Part shown: positions 21,061-31,914 of the stretch, piece after piece | How the letters are laid out: the number at the start of each line of letters is the position of its first letter | How positions within the stretch are numbered: position 1 is the stretch's first letter | Origin: Monoplex corrugatus | Taxonomy: Eukaryota > Mollusca > Gastropoda > Littorinimorpha > Ranellidae | Assembly (NCBI GenBank): GCA_030674185.1 | Contig: JAPXFY010000031.1 | Coordinates: 37,681,862-37,745,861 of the forward strand | Direction of reading: 5' to 3' | DNA: 64,000 nt | Notes under the pieces: generated by a model | The model's database searches: none | What the model saw: only the letters and a program-made list of their open reading frames with translations | What the model was told of the DNA's origin: nothing | Translations under genes and position numbers: made by a program

Positions 21061-21850
21061 ATTTCTGCTCTCTTCTCTACGGTCCTATGGGCTGGCTGGC
21101 ATTGGGTTTTCGACCGAGTGAGCGTAGGTTTGGAGGAGGGCGGGGGTTGTTGAGGCACCTTGTGAGCGGTGTGGGATATATGCCGCTGAATTATCAGAAG
21201 ATCAGGCAGAAAGAAAGGTTAACAAGAAACACCACAAGGGTACGGATAGGACCCGGAGCACCGATGCCCCGCCACTCTCCGGACAATCATCTCCCAAGCT
21301 TCTGACGGCATTTGACTGGCATTTCATTAACCCTTTGACTCTCGCACCCTATCCATCAACATCGTGCATTGTCAACCATGCTAGCAAAACAAAAACTTAA
21401 CCCTTTGACTCCCTCACTCTGTCCACTAGCTTCCTGCAGGAAGCTGGTGGGATAGAGTGAGGGAATCAAAGGGTTAAGTTTTTGAGGTTGGTAAGATGGT
21501 GCGGGAGTCAAAGAGTTAAGCAAAGGGTGGATGTCCATACGCTGCATGACCTACTCAGACCCAGTCATCAGTTATCTTGTTTACAAACCAAATGGCAAAA
21601 TGGGGAGATGACAAGCCACACAACTGGCACTTGGTGGAGTCTATTCAAGAATTTCATTGCTCTCTACTCAATCTGTTAACAAGAAACACCACAAGGGTGC
21701 AGATTAGGCCCTGAGCACCATTGTCTCTCCACTCTCCGGACAGCCACCTCTCAAGCTCCCAACGCCACTCGATAGCCATTTCATCAAGCAAAGGGGGGCT
21801 ATCCATGCGTTGCATGACCCATTCGGACCCAGTATTTGTTCATTGTTAAA
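21060..21850 (+). repeat. Two copies of dispersed repeat Y
   Basis: Copy 1 (about 21215-21575, interrupted by a MITE) and copy 2 (about 21680-21840) share AACAAGAAACACCACAAGGG, CACTCTCCGGACA, GGCATTTCA, GCAAAGGG and CATGACC...TCGGACCCAGT. The second copy shows the uninterrupted target site of the MITE in the first. Confidence 0.7.
21327..21521. mobile_element. TTAA MITE, copy 7 (with empty site nearby)
   Basis: Complete copy: TTAA at 21327-21330, 187 bp of foldback sequence starting CCCTTTGACTCTCGCACC, TTAA at 21518-21521. The paralogous sequence at about 21783-21792 reads ATTTCATCAAGCAAAG with no element, so the insertion is precise and the duplicated target is the tetranucleotide. Confidence 0.9.
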
Positions 21851-22160
21851 ACGAATGCTTCACCTGTTTGCAAGTCGTCCGGGAATTTCTTCCCTGGTAC
21901 AACAAATACTTCACGTTTTAGCAACTCGTCCTTGTACGTATGAGCGTTTAGCATTTTACTAATTTGTCATAATATTTGCTCACTGTTAAAACGAATGCTT
22001 TACCTGTGAGCAAGTCGTTCTGGTATTTCTTTCCTGGTAAAACAAGTACTTTACGTTTTAGACATTCATCCTTGTATTTCTTCACTGGTAAAACAAGTGC
22101 TTTATGCTTTTAGCCATTCGTCGTTCCGTTTATCACCCTTCCCCAACTGAACTCCAGCCA
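21850..22160. repeat. Short degenerate tandem repeats in intron 6
   Basis: Three to four loosely repeated units of about 60-125 bp sharing AAAACGAATGCTT, CAAGTCGT, TTTCTTCCCTGGTA and AAAACAAGTACTTTACG-like motifs. Function unknown. Confidence 0.6.
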
Positions 22161-22174
22161 TTGGAATGTCGCAG

Positions 22175-22362
22175 GACAAGACCGGAAGGAACGCCCACTT
22201 GACCTTTGTCTTTCTGGGGTCACCCTGGCCTCACTTCCGGTACGAAGATTTGCAGAAAGGTGACTTCCTGTGTGTCAGCCTCCTCACGTCGCAGTGCAAA
22301 CGTCAGATTTTTACTTCATCAGTGTGCGAGATGCCAGCACAGTCAAAATCATTGAAGTGTGA
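22175..22362 (+). CDS. Two-MYND protein, exon 7: repeat unit B2 (frameshifted)
   Basis: Acceptor TGGAATGTCGCAG, phase 0. Reads DKTGRNAHLTFVFLGSPW, PHFRYEDLQKGDFLCVS, after which the similarity to exon 5 moves to another frame at about 22282 (SDFYFISVRDASTVKIIEV, then TGA at 22360-22362). One base is missing relative to exon 5. With that base compensated the two exons align over 62 residues without a gap, about 18 identical. As assembled, the frame would run to about 22477 with a tail of no resemblance. Either a sequencing/assembly deletion or a real truncating mutation of the last domain. No polyadenylation signal is obvious close by. Confidence 0.78.
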
Positions 22363-22574
22363 TTTGGAAACACTTTTGGCAAGTCCAGAAACTGGCGTCA
22401 TGGGTGTTCTGTATTTTTGTATTTGTGTATATGGCTCAAGAGGGATGTATTTGCATTCAACCAATTCCATAATGTGATCCACCCAAATATCTGCCACTGA
22501 CAGTCTGGCAGACACTCCTTGAGCTGGCGCAAAACCCTTTGTCTTTGTGAATATGCCTACTCCACCAGAATGAT

Positions 22575-22812
22575 CAGAGCTTTAAGAAGGATAAGAGTGA
22601 ACGGGATTTTTTTTTTAAGGTAAAAGAAATTAGAGCGCCTGGTCGCAACAGGAAAGCTGGAGGGAAAGAGAACACCAGGTAGGACCCAGGGAGAAAATAT
22701 TGGAAGGACTTGCAGAGTGGCTGAGAACAGAAAGGGTGGGAGATGGACTTGCAGCGACAAGGGATTGATTTGTTTGGAGGGCCATGATCACCAACGCCAT
22801 GCGGCAGGGCAC

Positions 22813-22845
<33 letters not shown>

Positions 22846-22850
22846 GTGGT
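22575..22850 (+). mobile_element. RTE-type LINE 3' tail
   Basis: Shares CAACAGGAAAGCTGGAGGGA, CAGGGAGAAAATATTGG and GGAGGGCCATGATC with other RTE tails in the window and ends in (GAT)n at 22813-22843. Confidence 0.75.
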
Positions 22851-22984
22851 GGTGATGGGCTGGGATTGAACTCTAGACGTAAGGTCTTGAGTTGACGGTT
22901 CCTGGCATCGACTGGGCCAACCAGCCTGTCTGCTGTGTGTATTGTACATTGTGCTGCATCTTTGATATCGTGTTGCTTTGTATT

Positions 22985-23245
22985 AATGATGATAACAATA
23001 ATAATGATCATGAAAATAAATAATAATATTAATGATGGTGGTGATGAAAATAATGATAATCATGTTATTAATGATGATGATAATAATAACAGTGACAACA
23101 ATAATAATGATAATAATAATATTGTTATTAATCACAATAATGATAATGACGACGACGACGACGGTGATGATGATGATGATAGTAGTAGTAGTAATAATAA
23201 TAATGATGATAATAATAATAACAATAATGATAATGATTCCATTTG
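22985..23245. repeat. (AAT/GAT)n trinucleotide region
   Basis: ATA/ATG-rich trinucleotides including (GAC)n at 23147-23161. The N/D-rich and I-rich ORFs on both strands are its translations. Confidence 0.9.
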
Positions 23246-23324
23246 TATATTGCAAATAGTCCGTATCCAAACTTGCTTGTTGCACTTCACATAGTAATAA
23301 CAACATCAACAAATTAAGTGTTGT

Positions 23325-23364
23325 ATTTGTGTTTTCTCTCTCTGTCTCTGTCTCTCTCTCTCTG

Positions 23365-23395
<31 letters not shown>

Positions 23396-23775
23396 TTTTT
23401 TTTTTTTTTTCTTTCTTCATGAGAGATTTGGTTAAACGGTTGTCTATAACTGAGGCCGTAGGCGAGTGAGGTGGTAGAGACTCAACTTTTCTTGGGGCAG
23501 CATATGAGGATGAGGGGGGTGCCCATTTCTTCCACTTGCTGCTTTTTACCTTTTCTTTCTTTGAAGAAAGTCTGGTACCTGTTCAAAGCTGGGTAGGCTT
23601 GAGGCAGTATGCACATATAGAGTTCATCAGACACGATTCGCATTCATGCACACTCATGCGGGCAGATTGGAAAGCGAGTGATGTATTTCTGCGTCAACCA
23701 GGCCCCTTTGAAATTCAAGCCACTCCCCTTTGGGGGGAGCACGTCGCCGCAGTGCAGCGCCACCCATGTTTTTAG
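23325..23775. repeat. CT array and dispersed repeat fragments
   Basis: TC-rich tract at 23335-23415. 23445-23490 carries GAGGCCGTAGGCGAGTGAGG and GGTAGAGACTCAA, whose complement recurs at 39218-39262 and 60408-60450. 23740-23770 (GTCGCCGCAGTGCAGCGCCA) resembles 1115-1140. No gene. Confidence 0.5.
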
Positions 23776-23852
23776 TGTGGATATACATTTATTTTCTGTT
23801 TATATGTGAAATTTGCGTGTTCTACAAGTCTTCTTTTTTTATGATGGGATCT

Positions 23853-24132
23853 TTCATCCTTTCACTCCTGCACCCTGTCCGCCGGCTTCCTGCACTGTCA
23901 ACGATGCTCGCAAAGCAAAAACTTAACCCTTTGATTCCATCACCCCATCCGCCAGCTTCCTTGCAGGAAGTTGGTGGATAGGGTGAGGGAGTCAAAGGGT
24001 TAAGTTTTTGCAGTTGGTGGATAGGGTGCGGGAATCAAAGGGTTAAGTTTTTGCAGTTGGTGGGATAGGGTGCGTGAGTCAAAGAGTTAAGTTTTTGCAG
24101 TTGGTGGATAGGGTGGGGAGTCAAAGGGTTAA
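23853..24132. mobile_element. TTAA MITE, copy 8, with amplified right arm
   Basis: Left end degenerate (TTCATCCTTTCACTCC), right end GGAGTCAAAGGGTTAA. Between them the block TTAAGTTTTTGCAGTTGGTG...GAGTCAAAGGG occurs three times in tandem, each bounded by TTAA. Confidence 0.8.
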
Positions 24133-24135
24133 AAA

Positions 24136-24540
24136 AAACCGATCACATTCGATCTCTCCCATCTGTCTTGTGTCACCATGGCGGAAAGCTGCAGGCTACT
24201 GTAGCCTCTAATGTAGTCGGCAGGAAGTGAATAAAGAAACGACCACATTCCATCTCTCCCATCTGTTTTATGTCACCATGGCGGACAGCTGCAGGCTACT
24301 GCAATCTCTATTGTAGCCAGCAAGAAGTTGGTAGAAAGAAAAAAAAAAAAAAGAAAAAAGAAATGACATTCATTCAATCTCTTTCACCTTTTATGTGTCA
24401 CCTTGGCACAAACCTACAGGATGTTGCAACCTCTATTGCAGCCGGCAGAAACTAAAAAAAAAAAAAAAAATAAATGATCACATTCGATCTCTTCCACCTG
24501 TCTTGTGTCATCATGGCGGAAAGCTGCAGGCTACTGCACT
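24136..24540 (+). repeat. Tandem repeat of about 105 bp, four units
   Basis: Units share CACATTCGATCTCTCCCATC, TGTGTCACCATGGCGGA, AGCTGCAGGCTACTG and GTAGTCGGCAGGAAGT-like sequence, each with a poly-A stretch at the end (24338-24355, 24453-24470). The fourth runs straight into repeat X. Confidence 0.8.
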
Positions 24541-25085
24541 TCCCTGTGGGGATGCCAGGGACTCTTTCAGCATAAATAGCATTCCCACCTTCTGGAAATT
24601 CTGTGCTAGAAATTTCCTTTTTTATGTCACTCTTTTTGTTTCTGCCTTATTCTTTTGCTTTCTATCATTTCTTCCTATCATTTTCTGCCTTTCCGGTCCA
24701 TTCATCTGTATATGTTCGATAAAGTCTTACATATTTTCTCTTAGGATTGATAGTTGGGTTTGTGTATTAAGTGCATTTTTGGCTCCAGGGAAATGAGATA
24801 CGCGGAAGCAATTTTAAGTAATTTAGGCCCCTTTTTTTTATATATGCTTAAGTGTTCTTAGTTATGTGAAAAATTTCTGTTCGGGTGTCTTTTTGAAATC
24901 CCCTTTGTGATAAATTGGACAGAGTTGTCAACACCAGGGGCATCTCCTTGGATATTGTGTGCGAATGCATTGATATGTGTACTTAATTTTCTTTTCTTTT
25001 CTTTTTCTGTTGAAGTGTTGTGCATGTTTTGAAACGGTTATTGTCCTGATATGGCACTACGCAGTCGGCCAGGCTTTAAACAACA
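24537..25085 (+). mobile_element. Dispersed repeat X, copy 3
   Basis: Same motif order as at 6826: TCCCTGTGGGGATGCCAGGG to GCACTACGCAGTCGGCCAGG and CTTTAAACAACAA. Confidence 0.8.
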
Positions 25086-25155
25086 AGAACAATGCTGCTG
25101 CTGCTACTACTACTGCTGCTGCTGCTGCTACTACTACTACTACTACTACTACTAT

Positions 25156-25213
<58 letters not shown>

Positions 25214-25247
25214 ACTACTACTACTACTAACACTACTAACACTACTA

Positions 25248-25297
<50 letters not shown>

Positions 25298-25298
25298 G
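25086..25298. repeat. (CTA/CTG)n trinucleotide array
   Basis: About 210 bp of CTA with CTG and AAC units, starting exactly at the A-rich 3' end of repeat X. Confidence 0.95.
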
Positions 25299-25299
25299 A

Positions 25300-25485
25300 T
25301 GTAATCTCCTTGGATTATGTGCGTGAATGCATTGATATGTGGACTCCTTGGATTAAGTGCGCGAATGCATTGATACGTGTACTGAATCTGTTCCTTTTTT
25401 TATTCCAGTCAAAGTGTTGTGTTTATATTGAAACAGTTATATGATATGGCACTATGCAATCAGATGGGTTTTAAACAAAATAACA
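25300..25485 (+). mobile_element. Repeat X, partial copy with internal duplication
   Basis: CTCCTTGGATTATGTGCGTG and GAATGCATTGATATGTG occur twice in 70 bp, followed by the X 3' end (ATGGCACTATGCAATCAGAT, GGGTTTTAAACAAAA). Confidence 0.7.
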
Positions 25486-25487
25486 AA

Positions 25488-25800
25488 AGGCTACTGCAAC
25501 CTCCAGTGCACACGACACGACATGACACAACACGACACAATACATGGTATGGTATGGTATGGTATGGTATGGTATGGTATGGTATGGTATGGTATGGTAT
25601 GGTATGGTATGGTATGGTATGGTACGGTACGGTACGGTACGGTACGGTACGGTTTGGCATGGCATGGCATGGCATGGCATGGCATGGTATGGTATGGTAT
25701 GGTATGGTATGGTATGGTATGGTATGGTATGGTATGGTATGGTATTGTATTGCAGCCAACGGGAACTTAAATAAACGATGACATTCTTTCTCTGATGGGA
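25488..25800. repeat. (GGTAT)n pentanucleotide array inside a 105-bp-family unit
   Basis: About 40 pentamers: a block of GGTAT, a block of GGTAC, a block of GGCAT, then GGTAT again. Sequence on each side (GGCTACTGCAACCTCCA before, TTGCAGCCAACGGGAACT after) is the two halves of the 105-bp repeat seen at 24136-24540, so the array expanded inside such a unit. Confidence 0.9.
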
Positions 25801-25912
25801 CCTGACCCATGTAAATGGCGAACAAAAACAGCAGAACCGTAGAGGATGATGGGAGATGCCTTCAGACAGATCAGCATCTGTCATTCTATGTTGTACATAC
25901 ATACATATATGT

Positions 25913-26024
<112 letters not shown>

Positions 26025-26137
26025 ACAGTGCATATGAAAATCATGGATAATGGTCAAATTTCAAAAAATGAGCTAAATATGCTATCTGAAAGAAGAAATA
26101 ATTCTAAATAAGACACAAAAAACAGATTTCATTTATC

Positions 26138-26143
26138 TTTATT
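26138..26143 (-). terminator. Candidate poly(A) signal AATAAA (- strand)
   Basis: TTTATT on the + strand, i.e. AATAAA on the coding strand, about 670 bp after the stop codon and 115 bp inside the transposon end. The position is reasonable for the transposon gene, but the motif is short and could be chance in AT-rich DNA. Confidence 0.3.
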
Positions 26144-26811
26144 AGATTCCAAGTTACATGCATTTAAAGTTCCCAGATGACCGTGACCTACTTTTGAGAA
26201 AATCATGTTTTAAAATTACAAATTTTCATTTAGCTCTAATTTTGTTATATGAATTTTTCTAAGTAAGTGGGTGATACCAAAATAACAAGAATAACTCAGA
26301 GAACCTTGGTAACTCATTCAATTTCACCAGATAATTGCTATTTAATATAAAAATCATCCCAGTACCTTGCTCATTGGGCTTAAAATGTTGAAAACGCAGA
26401 AGCGTTTCAAACTTTTACATAAAAATTTGTGGAAAAATAACTATAATTCAGAATCACTCCAAATTTTCAGGAAACATAGATGTGTAAATGTATTTTAATC
26501 TGTATGTGTTAGTTTGTATGTATATTTGTTTGTAACCTCTGATGACACATTTGCTTATTAAAATTATGGTATTATGTTAGTAATATCAATTGAAGAAAGA
26601 CAGGTATTGATACAACACAGAAACTCAACATAGCAGTATTATGAGTCACCAACTTGAAATTATGATCAGGTATCCTTATTCCTACAAAAACAGCACCAGA
26701 AAGAAGATCCAGAAATGGTCTCAGGGTATGTTCACTTTTCACTGATTTCAGTCTCACATCCCTACTTATCCACAAGGAAAAAACCCAACAATATCAGCAC
26801 AAAAAAACAAA

Positions 26812-27945
26812 TCACACGACTGTTTTCTTCTTAGGTCCTCTCTTGTTTTTCTTTGGCCTGCCTGGAGTCCTGGAAGAGGATGGTGGGGTGGCCTGGCTGG
26901 TGGATGGTTTGGACAGATGGGGGGAAGGAGGCAGGGACTGCGATGTGGTGGCCTTGGCAGAGAATTTGAGGCTGATAGGCTCAGGGCAGACCAGGTCTCT
27001 CTTCTCTGGGTGTACAAACTCCCTGATCTCAGAGAACAAGTATTCCTGTCTTTGTTCACTGAGACCACTCGGACGAATGATAGGCGGGAGATCATCAGGC
27101 AGGGCAGTGGGCTGTTTCAGTGGTTCGAAAACCTGCACTGGTCCGTCTGCAGACTCCTTGCAGCAGACTTGAGGCTTCCCATCCTCATTGGTTTCAAACT
27201 TAAAGTGATGGTACTTTTTCAGCCCCACCAACTTTCTAAACCACTGATTCAGGTATTCAGTCCAGTCACGGGTAGGAACCAGAGAGTTCCCGTCTTGGTC
27301 ACCGCACAGCTGTGGTATTAGAATACCAGATGGCGATGCAGATGACACCACTTCTGAGATGTCATTCAGACAGTCCACTCTTGTCCGGCGAAATTTTCTT
27401 TTGAAGAGCCCGAAACAGGCATCAGGGCCAAATTTGGTGTGACCTGCCAAGAGAAATGATAGTGTGATGACCTTGTGACGGCCAGTCATGACACGCCACA
27501 TCAAATATTGCAACATGGCATTGTTCTTATTTTGCCCGGCACAGTTATCTGCATGGAGATGGCACGATGCTTCTTTTAACCCATAGTTTTCCAGGAAAAA
27601 ATCCACAAAAGAAATCACTGTGTTTGCTCCCTTCCCTGTTTCCATTGCTTCATCAAGGAGAAACACAACCATCTGTGGGAGGGCCTCTGTCATCATGCCA
27701 AAGACACCACATTTTCTAGGTGTTTTAAAGTACACCGGACCGGGCTGCAGGGGGTCTGAAGGATAATGGACTTGTTGTGCAAAGTCAAAACTGTAGTGGG
27801 CCATGATGTCCCTTGAGCAGGCTGCTGTGTTGTTTCCTGGTGTCTCCAGTCGGTCCAGTCCTGCAGTCTTCAGCTCCTCCTGCAACAGTGCAACTGCAAG
27901 CTGTGGTTTTGTTTTTCCTTCATCAAGTTCATGTCTTGTTTTCAC
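26812..27945 (-). CDS. DUF7869-type transposon protein, exon 3 (catalytic-like domain)
   Basis: Residues about 400-776 of the joined protein; begins after acceptor CAACCAG in phase 0, matching exon 2, and ends at its own stop. Key motifs: YSFDFAQQVHYPSDP near 451-465, CHLHADNCAGQNKNNA near 528-543, and LAGHTKFGPDACFG near 566-579. D453, D532 and D574 sit where an RNase-H-fold DDE/D nuclease would place its acidic residues; that is inference from the pattern, not proof. HADN...GQNKNN and GHTKF are the hallmarks of DUF7869 proteins, common in invertebrate genomes and usually left as uncharacterised. The C-terminus is P/S/K-rich and ends KKNKRGPKKKTVV, nuclear-localisation-like. No stops or frameshifts. 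Confidence 0.85.
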   Translation of the reverse strand: MKTRHELDEGKTKPQLAVALLQEELKTAGLDRLETPGNNTAACSRDIMAHYSFDFAQQVHYPSDPLQPGPVYFKTPRKCGVFGMMTEALPQMVVFLLDEAMETGKGANTVISFVDFFLENYGLKEASCHLHADNCAGQNKNNAMLQYLMWRVMTGRHKVITLSFLLAGHTKFGPDACFGLFKRKFRRTRVDCLNDISEVVSSASPSGILIPQLCGDQDGNSLVPTRDWTEYLNQWFRKLVGLKKYHHFKFETNEDGKPQVCCKESADGPVQVFEPLKQPTALPDDLPPIIRPSGLSEQRQEYLFSEIREFVHPEKRDLVCPEPISLKFSAKATTSQSLPPSPHLSKPSTSQATPPSSSRTPGRPKKNKRGPKKKTVV

Positions 27946-27949
27946 CTGG

Positions 27950-28028
<79 letters not shown>

Positions 28029-28066
28029 TACATTAAAATTTTTTGTGCATGCATGATGACCTGTAT

Positions 28067-28146
<80 letters not shown>

Positions 28147-28181
28147 TGTGTGTATGTGTGTGTGTGTGTGTGTGTGTGTAT

Positions 28182-28212
<31 letters not shown>
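27950..28212. repeat. (TG)n microsatellites in the transposon gene intron 2
   Basis: Two TG tracts (27953-28022, 28070-28212). On the coding strand this is a CA tract leading directly into the exon 3 acceptor. Confidence 0.95.
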
Positions 28213-28215
<3 letters not shown>

Positions 28216-28481
28216 ATTTAGATTAACATGTATGGTGAACTGGTATGATAATGTGTATGAGAATCAATACTCCAACCATAGATAATGTGAATCAGAATGC
28301 TACATTTTATTGCTATAATTCTGTGCTTAATACATGTATCATTTCAAAACACTCACACATACATACATGTACAAACACAGAGTACAACCTGACAGACACA
28401 CACACTGTAATGATAAAGGGACACCCTGGAATCCCTAACTGTGATAATGCTATTGAATTTATAAGTAAAACAGCAACTTAC

Positions 28482-29425
28482 CTTTGCTCTGGCAACAACA
28501 AGCTTGTACTCCTCTCTCTCTCTGTTTGCTGCAGCAAGGTGTTGAACTGCAGCTGTTGCCAGTTCCATCTTCTGAGTGTCAGTCATGGTTAATGACTTCA
28601 TTTGCTGCAGTGCATAGTTGTTTCTCTGACATTGCCAGCAAAGGTCTGTCCTAGGCTTCATAGGCAGGATGTCAGGAAGGTGTTTCTTCCACAGGTATAA
28701 GAACGTACGTTTTGAAACGCAGCGTCCACCATCGGCATCACAGGCAACAGAATACTCTTTGTGCACAGCAGTTTTAGTGGATGAACAGGGAAGCAGCTTC
28801 AAGTCATCTCTATGGTAGCCTGGGATTCGACCCGGAAGAAGGATTCCATGCACTTCTGCGTAATTCGAAATGAAGTCTACTACCTTCTTTTGTTCCTCAA
28901 ATGTTAAGGCCTTATAAGGCTTTCTGTTGGTGTTGCCATGTTGCCTTGGGGTCAACCCATTTTCTTTATAATGTTTAATCAAGTGGTCCAGTTTCTGACT
29001 CCCAATGCAATGGACATACTGAAACAATTCACGGCATATTTTGAATCCATTCAACATGTACTGACTGCGGCACTTCTTTCTTGGAGTATTCTGCCGACGC
29101 TTTGTATTCACCGTCATTGGACCAGTTTGAAGAAACGCCTTCAGTTGGCTGAAGATGGCATTGTCCAGTTCTTCTTTTGTCATTGTCAGGTGATGCATAC
29201 GTAATTCGCACAGCTCTTCTGACTTAAACTGCAGATAGCAAGGCTGTTTATCATTCAGCTTACATGCACACTGGAAGGGAGCAGACAGCTTTGGGTCAGG
29301 CTTTCCAGCGTTCTCACTGAAGCAGGCTGTTCCATCGTCAAATTCACTATTAGTGTTACAAGTGTCCGCCTTGAAAATGACTGGTGGACGTATCATGTCA
29401 CCCTCAGCCTCGTCTGGGTCATCAG
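28482..29425 (-). CDS. DUF7869-type transposon protein, exon 2
   Basis: Acceptor TTTGTTTTCAG, phase 1 (completing GCT with exon 1); donor GTAAGT at 28481, phase 0. Residues 85-399. Contains CACKLNDKQPCYLQF, then a conserved block YMLNGFKICRELFQYVHCIG...LDHLIKHYKENGLTPRQHGN, which in this family precedes a helix-turn-helix-like stretch (TFEEQKKVVDFISNYAEVHG). Near the end TDLCWQCQRN gives a CxxC pair. The cysteine pairs and the basic block suggest a DNA-binding half (inference). Intact frame. Confidence 0.85.
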
Positions 29426-29589
29426 CTGAAAACAAACAGTATGCACACCTTGTACAAATCTACAATATGAAACTAATAATATTAAATATAAATTATCAAC
29501 ACACATTCACACACATGTATACACAATTTTAATCATGTATGCTCACCAACACACAAAAATACACACATGCACTCATGTATAAACTGTAA

Positions 29590-29690
29590 TCATGTATGCA
29601 CATCAACACACACACACACACACATGTTTATGTGCATGCACACACACACACACACACACACACACAACACACACACATGTTTATGTGCAT

Positions 29691-29724
<34 letters not shown>

Positions 29725-29770
29725 CACACAACACACACACATGTTTATGTGCATGCACACACACACACAG
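29590..29770. repeat. (CA)n microsatellite, three CA/ATGTTTATGTGCATG modules
   Basis: Three (CA)n blocks separated by the same CATGTTTATGTGCATG spacer, so a compound unit has been tandemly duplicated. Lies in intron 1 of the transposon gene. Confidence 0.9.
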
Positions 29771-30217
29771 ATTATGTACAGCACTGCCCACCCCCCACTG
29801 ACAATGAAAATCAAACAAAGAAACTTTTTTTTTTTAATTTAATAAATGTTAATAGGCCTTTAGCATGACAATGTCAAATATACTTAATCAAGTGTGAAAG
29901 CATGCCATAATTATTGATAATCTGTGATGGTGCAGCACTTGGTAGCCTAGTGAAAACAAGAGGGTTTTCCAGCTTTCGGTTTTGCCTTGTCAGTCTGCGG
30001 CTAAAAAATAGCATCAGCATTACCAAATTAGATCACTTGTTTTTATGAATTTTGGGTCTACTTACATTATAATTTACACAAATCAAATGGATACGACTTA
30101 TTCCTTTCATGATAATAATTCTAGTTCGCCAGTAATTCATACAAGGTTATGAACACACCAAATAAACTTTCGAAGTGAAAGCAATCATGACATGACATCA
30201 ACAGTAGGCCTACTTAC

Positions 30218-30470
30218 CAGAACTAGATTCCATGTGCTCGTCTTCAAAACCATTCGGCATGGGCATAGAATCCTCTTCATCACTGCTGGAATCTATTTCT
30301 GACTGTCTGTCATCTCCAAAGTAGTCTGTCACTGCTTCAACTAATTCTGGAGAAGTGAAATCAGCCGTTTCCGACAACATTTTACAGAGCTGTGCGCTCG
30401 ACACTTTCCGACGCGCCGCCATTGTTTTGCTTCGACTCGTGTGTTGACAACACACACAGTTGGGGGTCAC
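30218..30470 (-). CDS. DUF7869-type transposon protein, exon 1
   Basis: ATG at 30470, or more likely the in-frame ATG at 30422 (MAARRKVSSAQLCKM), which starts the clearly conserved-looking part; the upstream 16 residues (TPNCVCCQHTSRSKT) may be 5' untranslated. Donor GTAAGT at 30217, phase 1. The protein begins with a short basic stretch, then a helix (SPELVEAVTDYFGDD) and an acidic S/E/D tract (DSSSDEED). With exons 2 and 3 the protein is 760 or 776 residues. Confidence 0.75.
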
Positions 30471-31037
30471 TCACTTTCTGTAATTATTGCGGCTTGTAGA
30501 AAAAACGTAGAGCGAAAAAAATTCAGACTTTGACAGGAAATGTATGATAGTTTTCAAAGAAATTAAAAGAGAAGGATATAATTGTAGCAATGATTAAACG
30601 AGCTTCAGTTAAAATTGATCACGGGTATGTCGCTCTGAACACACTACCGCCTGAAAAATCGAATTAATACGCCCGAATACAACACGAAGAGAAACAATGA
30701 CCGTGAAAGTAGGGCCTAGAGACTAGTTACAACTTACAAGTTGTGTCCTTTCACTTACTACGACTGGTTTTATACAATGAAAATCGTGTTCAAAGTAGGT
30801 CAAATTAGTCCGTTGCTTTTGCTTAATTTCCCATCACATCCCACAGAAAAATATTTAATTAAAATAGTTTTAGCTTGTATTTGTTGATAATACTTTGGAA
30901 TTTAATAGAAAAAACACCATTGAACCCTAAAATACAAAAATTTCATCATCGATATGTTTAGGGTCAGTTACTTTCACAGCCTGTTGCGCGAAATCTCGAC
31001 TGGCGACTTATCCGTGATTTTCATGTGCACCGCCACA
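30471..31037. other. Promoter side of the transposon, non-coding
   Basis: From the start codon to the right terminus. Nothing but AT-rich sequence and the inverted terminus (31008-31037). Presumably contains the transposon promoter; no TATA element can be assigned with confidence. Confidence 0.4.
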
Positions 31038-31063
31038 TATATATATATATATAATATATGTAT

Positions 31064-31122
<59 letters not shown>

Positions 31123-31140
31123 TATATATATATAGATATA
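31038..31140. repeat. (TA)n tract at right end of transposon
   Basis: TA repeats with a few interruptions directly abutting the right inverted terminus. Confidence 0.9.
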
Positions 31141-31324
31141 TATGCCTATATGTCATACATATGTATAGATACAGACAGATGTTTATGTTCACGTTTTAAG
31201 TCACTGTTACGTGTTATATGTAACACATTACAAACATTCAGACAAATTCAGCGTATACATTGATGTCCATTATTGATTATATGTAATATGATATATACAT
31301 TGGTGTCCATTATTGATTATGTAT

Positions 31325-31760
31325 GATATAGTATAATATAATGTAATGTAATATAAAATATAATATAATATTTTATAATGTAATATGATATAATATAATA
31401 TAATGTATGATATTATATGATATGATATGATATGATATGATATGATATGATATGATATATGATATGATATGATATGATGTGATGTGATGTGGTGTAGTGT
31501 GGTGTGGTGTGGTGTGGTGTGATGTGATGTGATGTGGTATGGTATGGTATGGTATGGTATGGTATGGTATGATATGATATGATATGATATGAATGATATA
31601 TGATATGAATGATATATGATATGATATATGATATGACATGATATGATGTGACATATGATGTGATCTATCATATGATGTGATATATATGATATATGATATG
31701 ATATGATATGACATGATTTATGACATTATATGATATGACATGATATGATATGATCTATGT
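31325..31760. repeat. (TGATA)n pentanucleotide array with ordered variants
   Basis: Runs TGATA, then TGATG, TGGTG, TGATG, TGGTA and back to TGATA, so variants lie in blocks with an approximately symmetrical order. Confidence 0.9.
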
Positions 31761-31914
31761 GTGTGTACCTGTACGTATGTACATACGTGTAGGTGATATA
31801 GGTAATAATGACTAATGGATTTAGTAAAACCTACGTGGCGGACTGCTGTAATTTGTCAAAATACTGTAATTGAACGGATATGATTTCGTTTGTTTGTTTG
31901 TTTGTTCTTTGTTT

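Noticed and set aside
22166..22477. Reading exon 7 straight through in the first frame to a 103-codon ORF
   Set aside because: The tail after residue 40 has no similarity to exon 5, whereas another frame restores a gapless alignment; kept only as the literal consequence of the assembled sequence.
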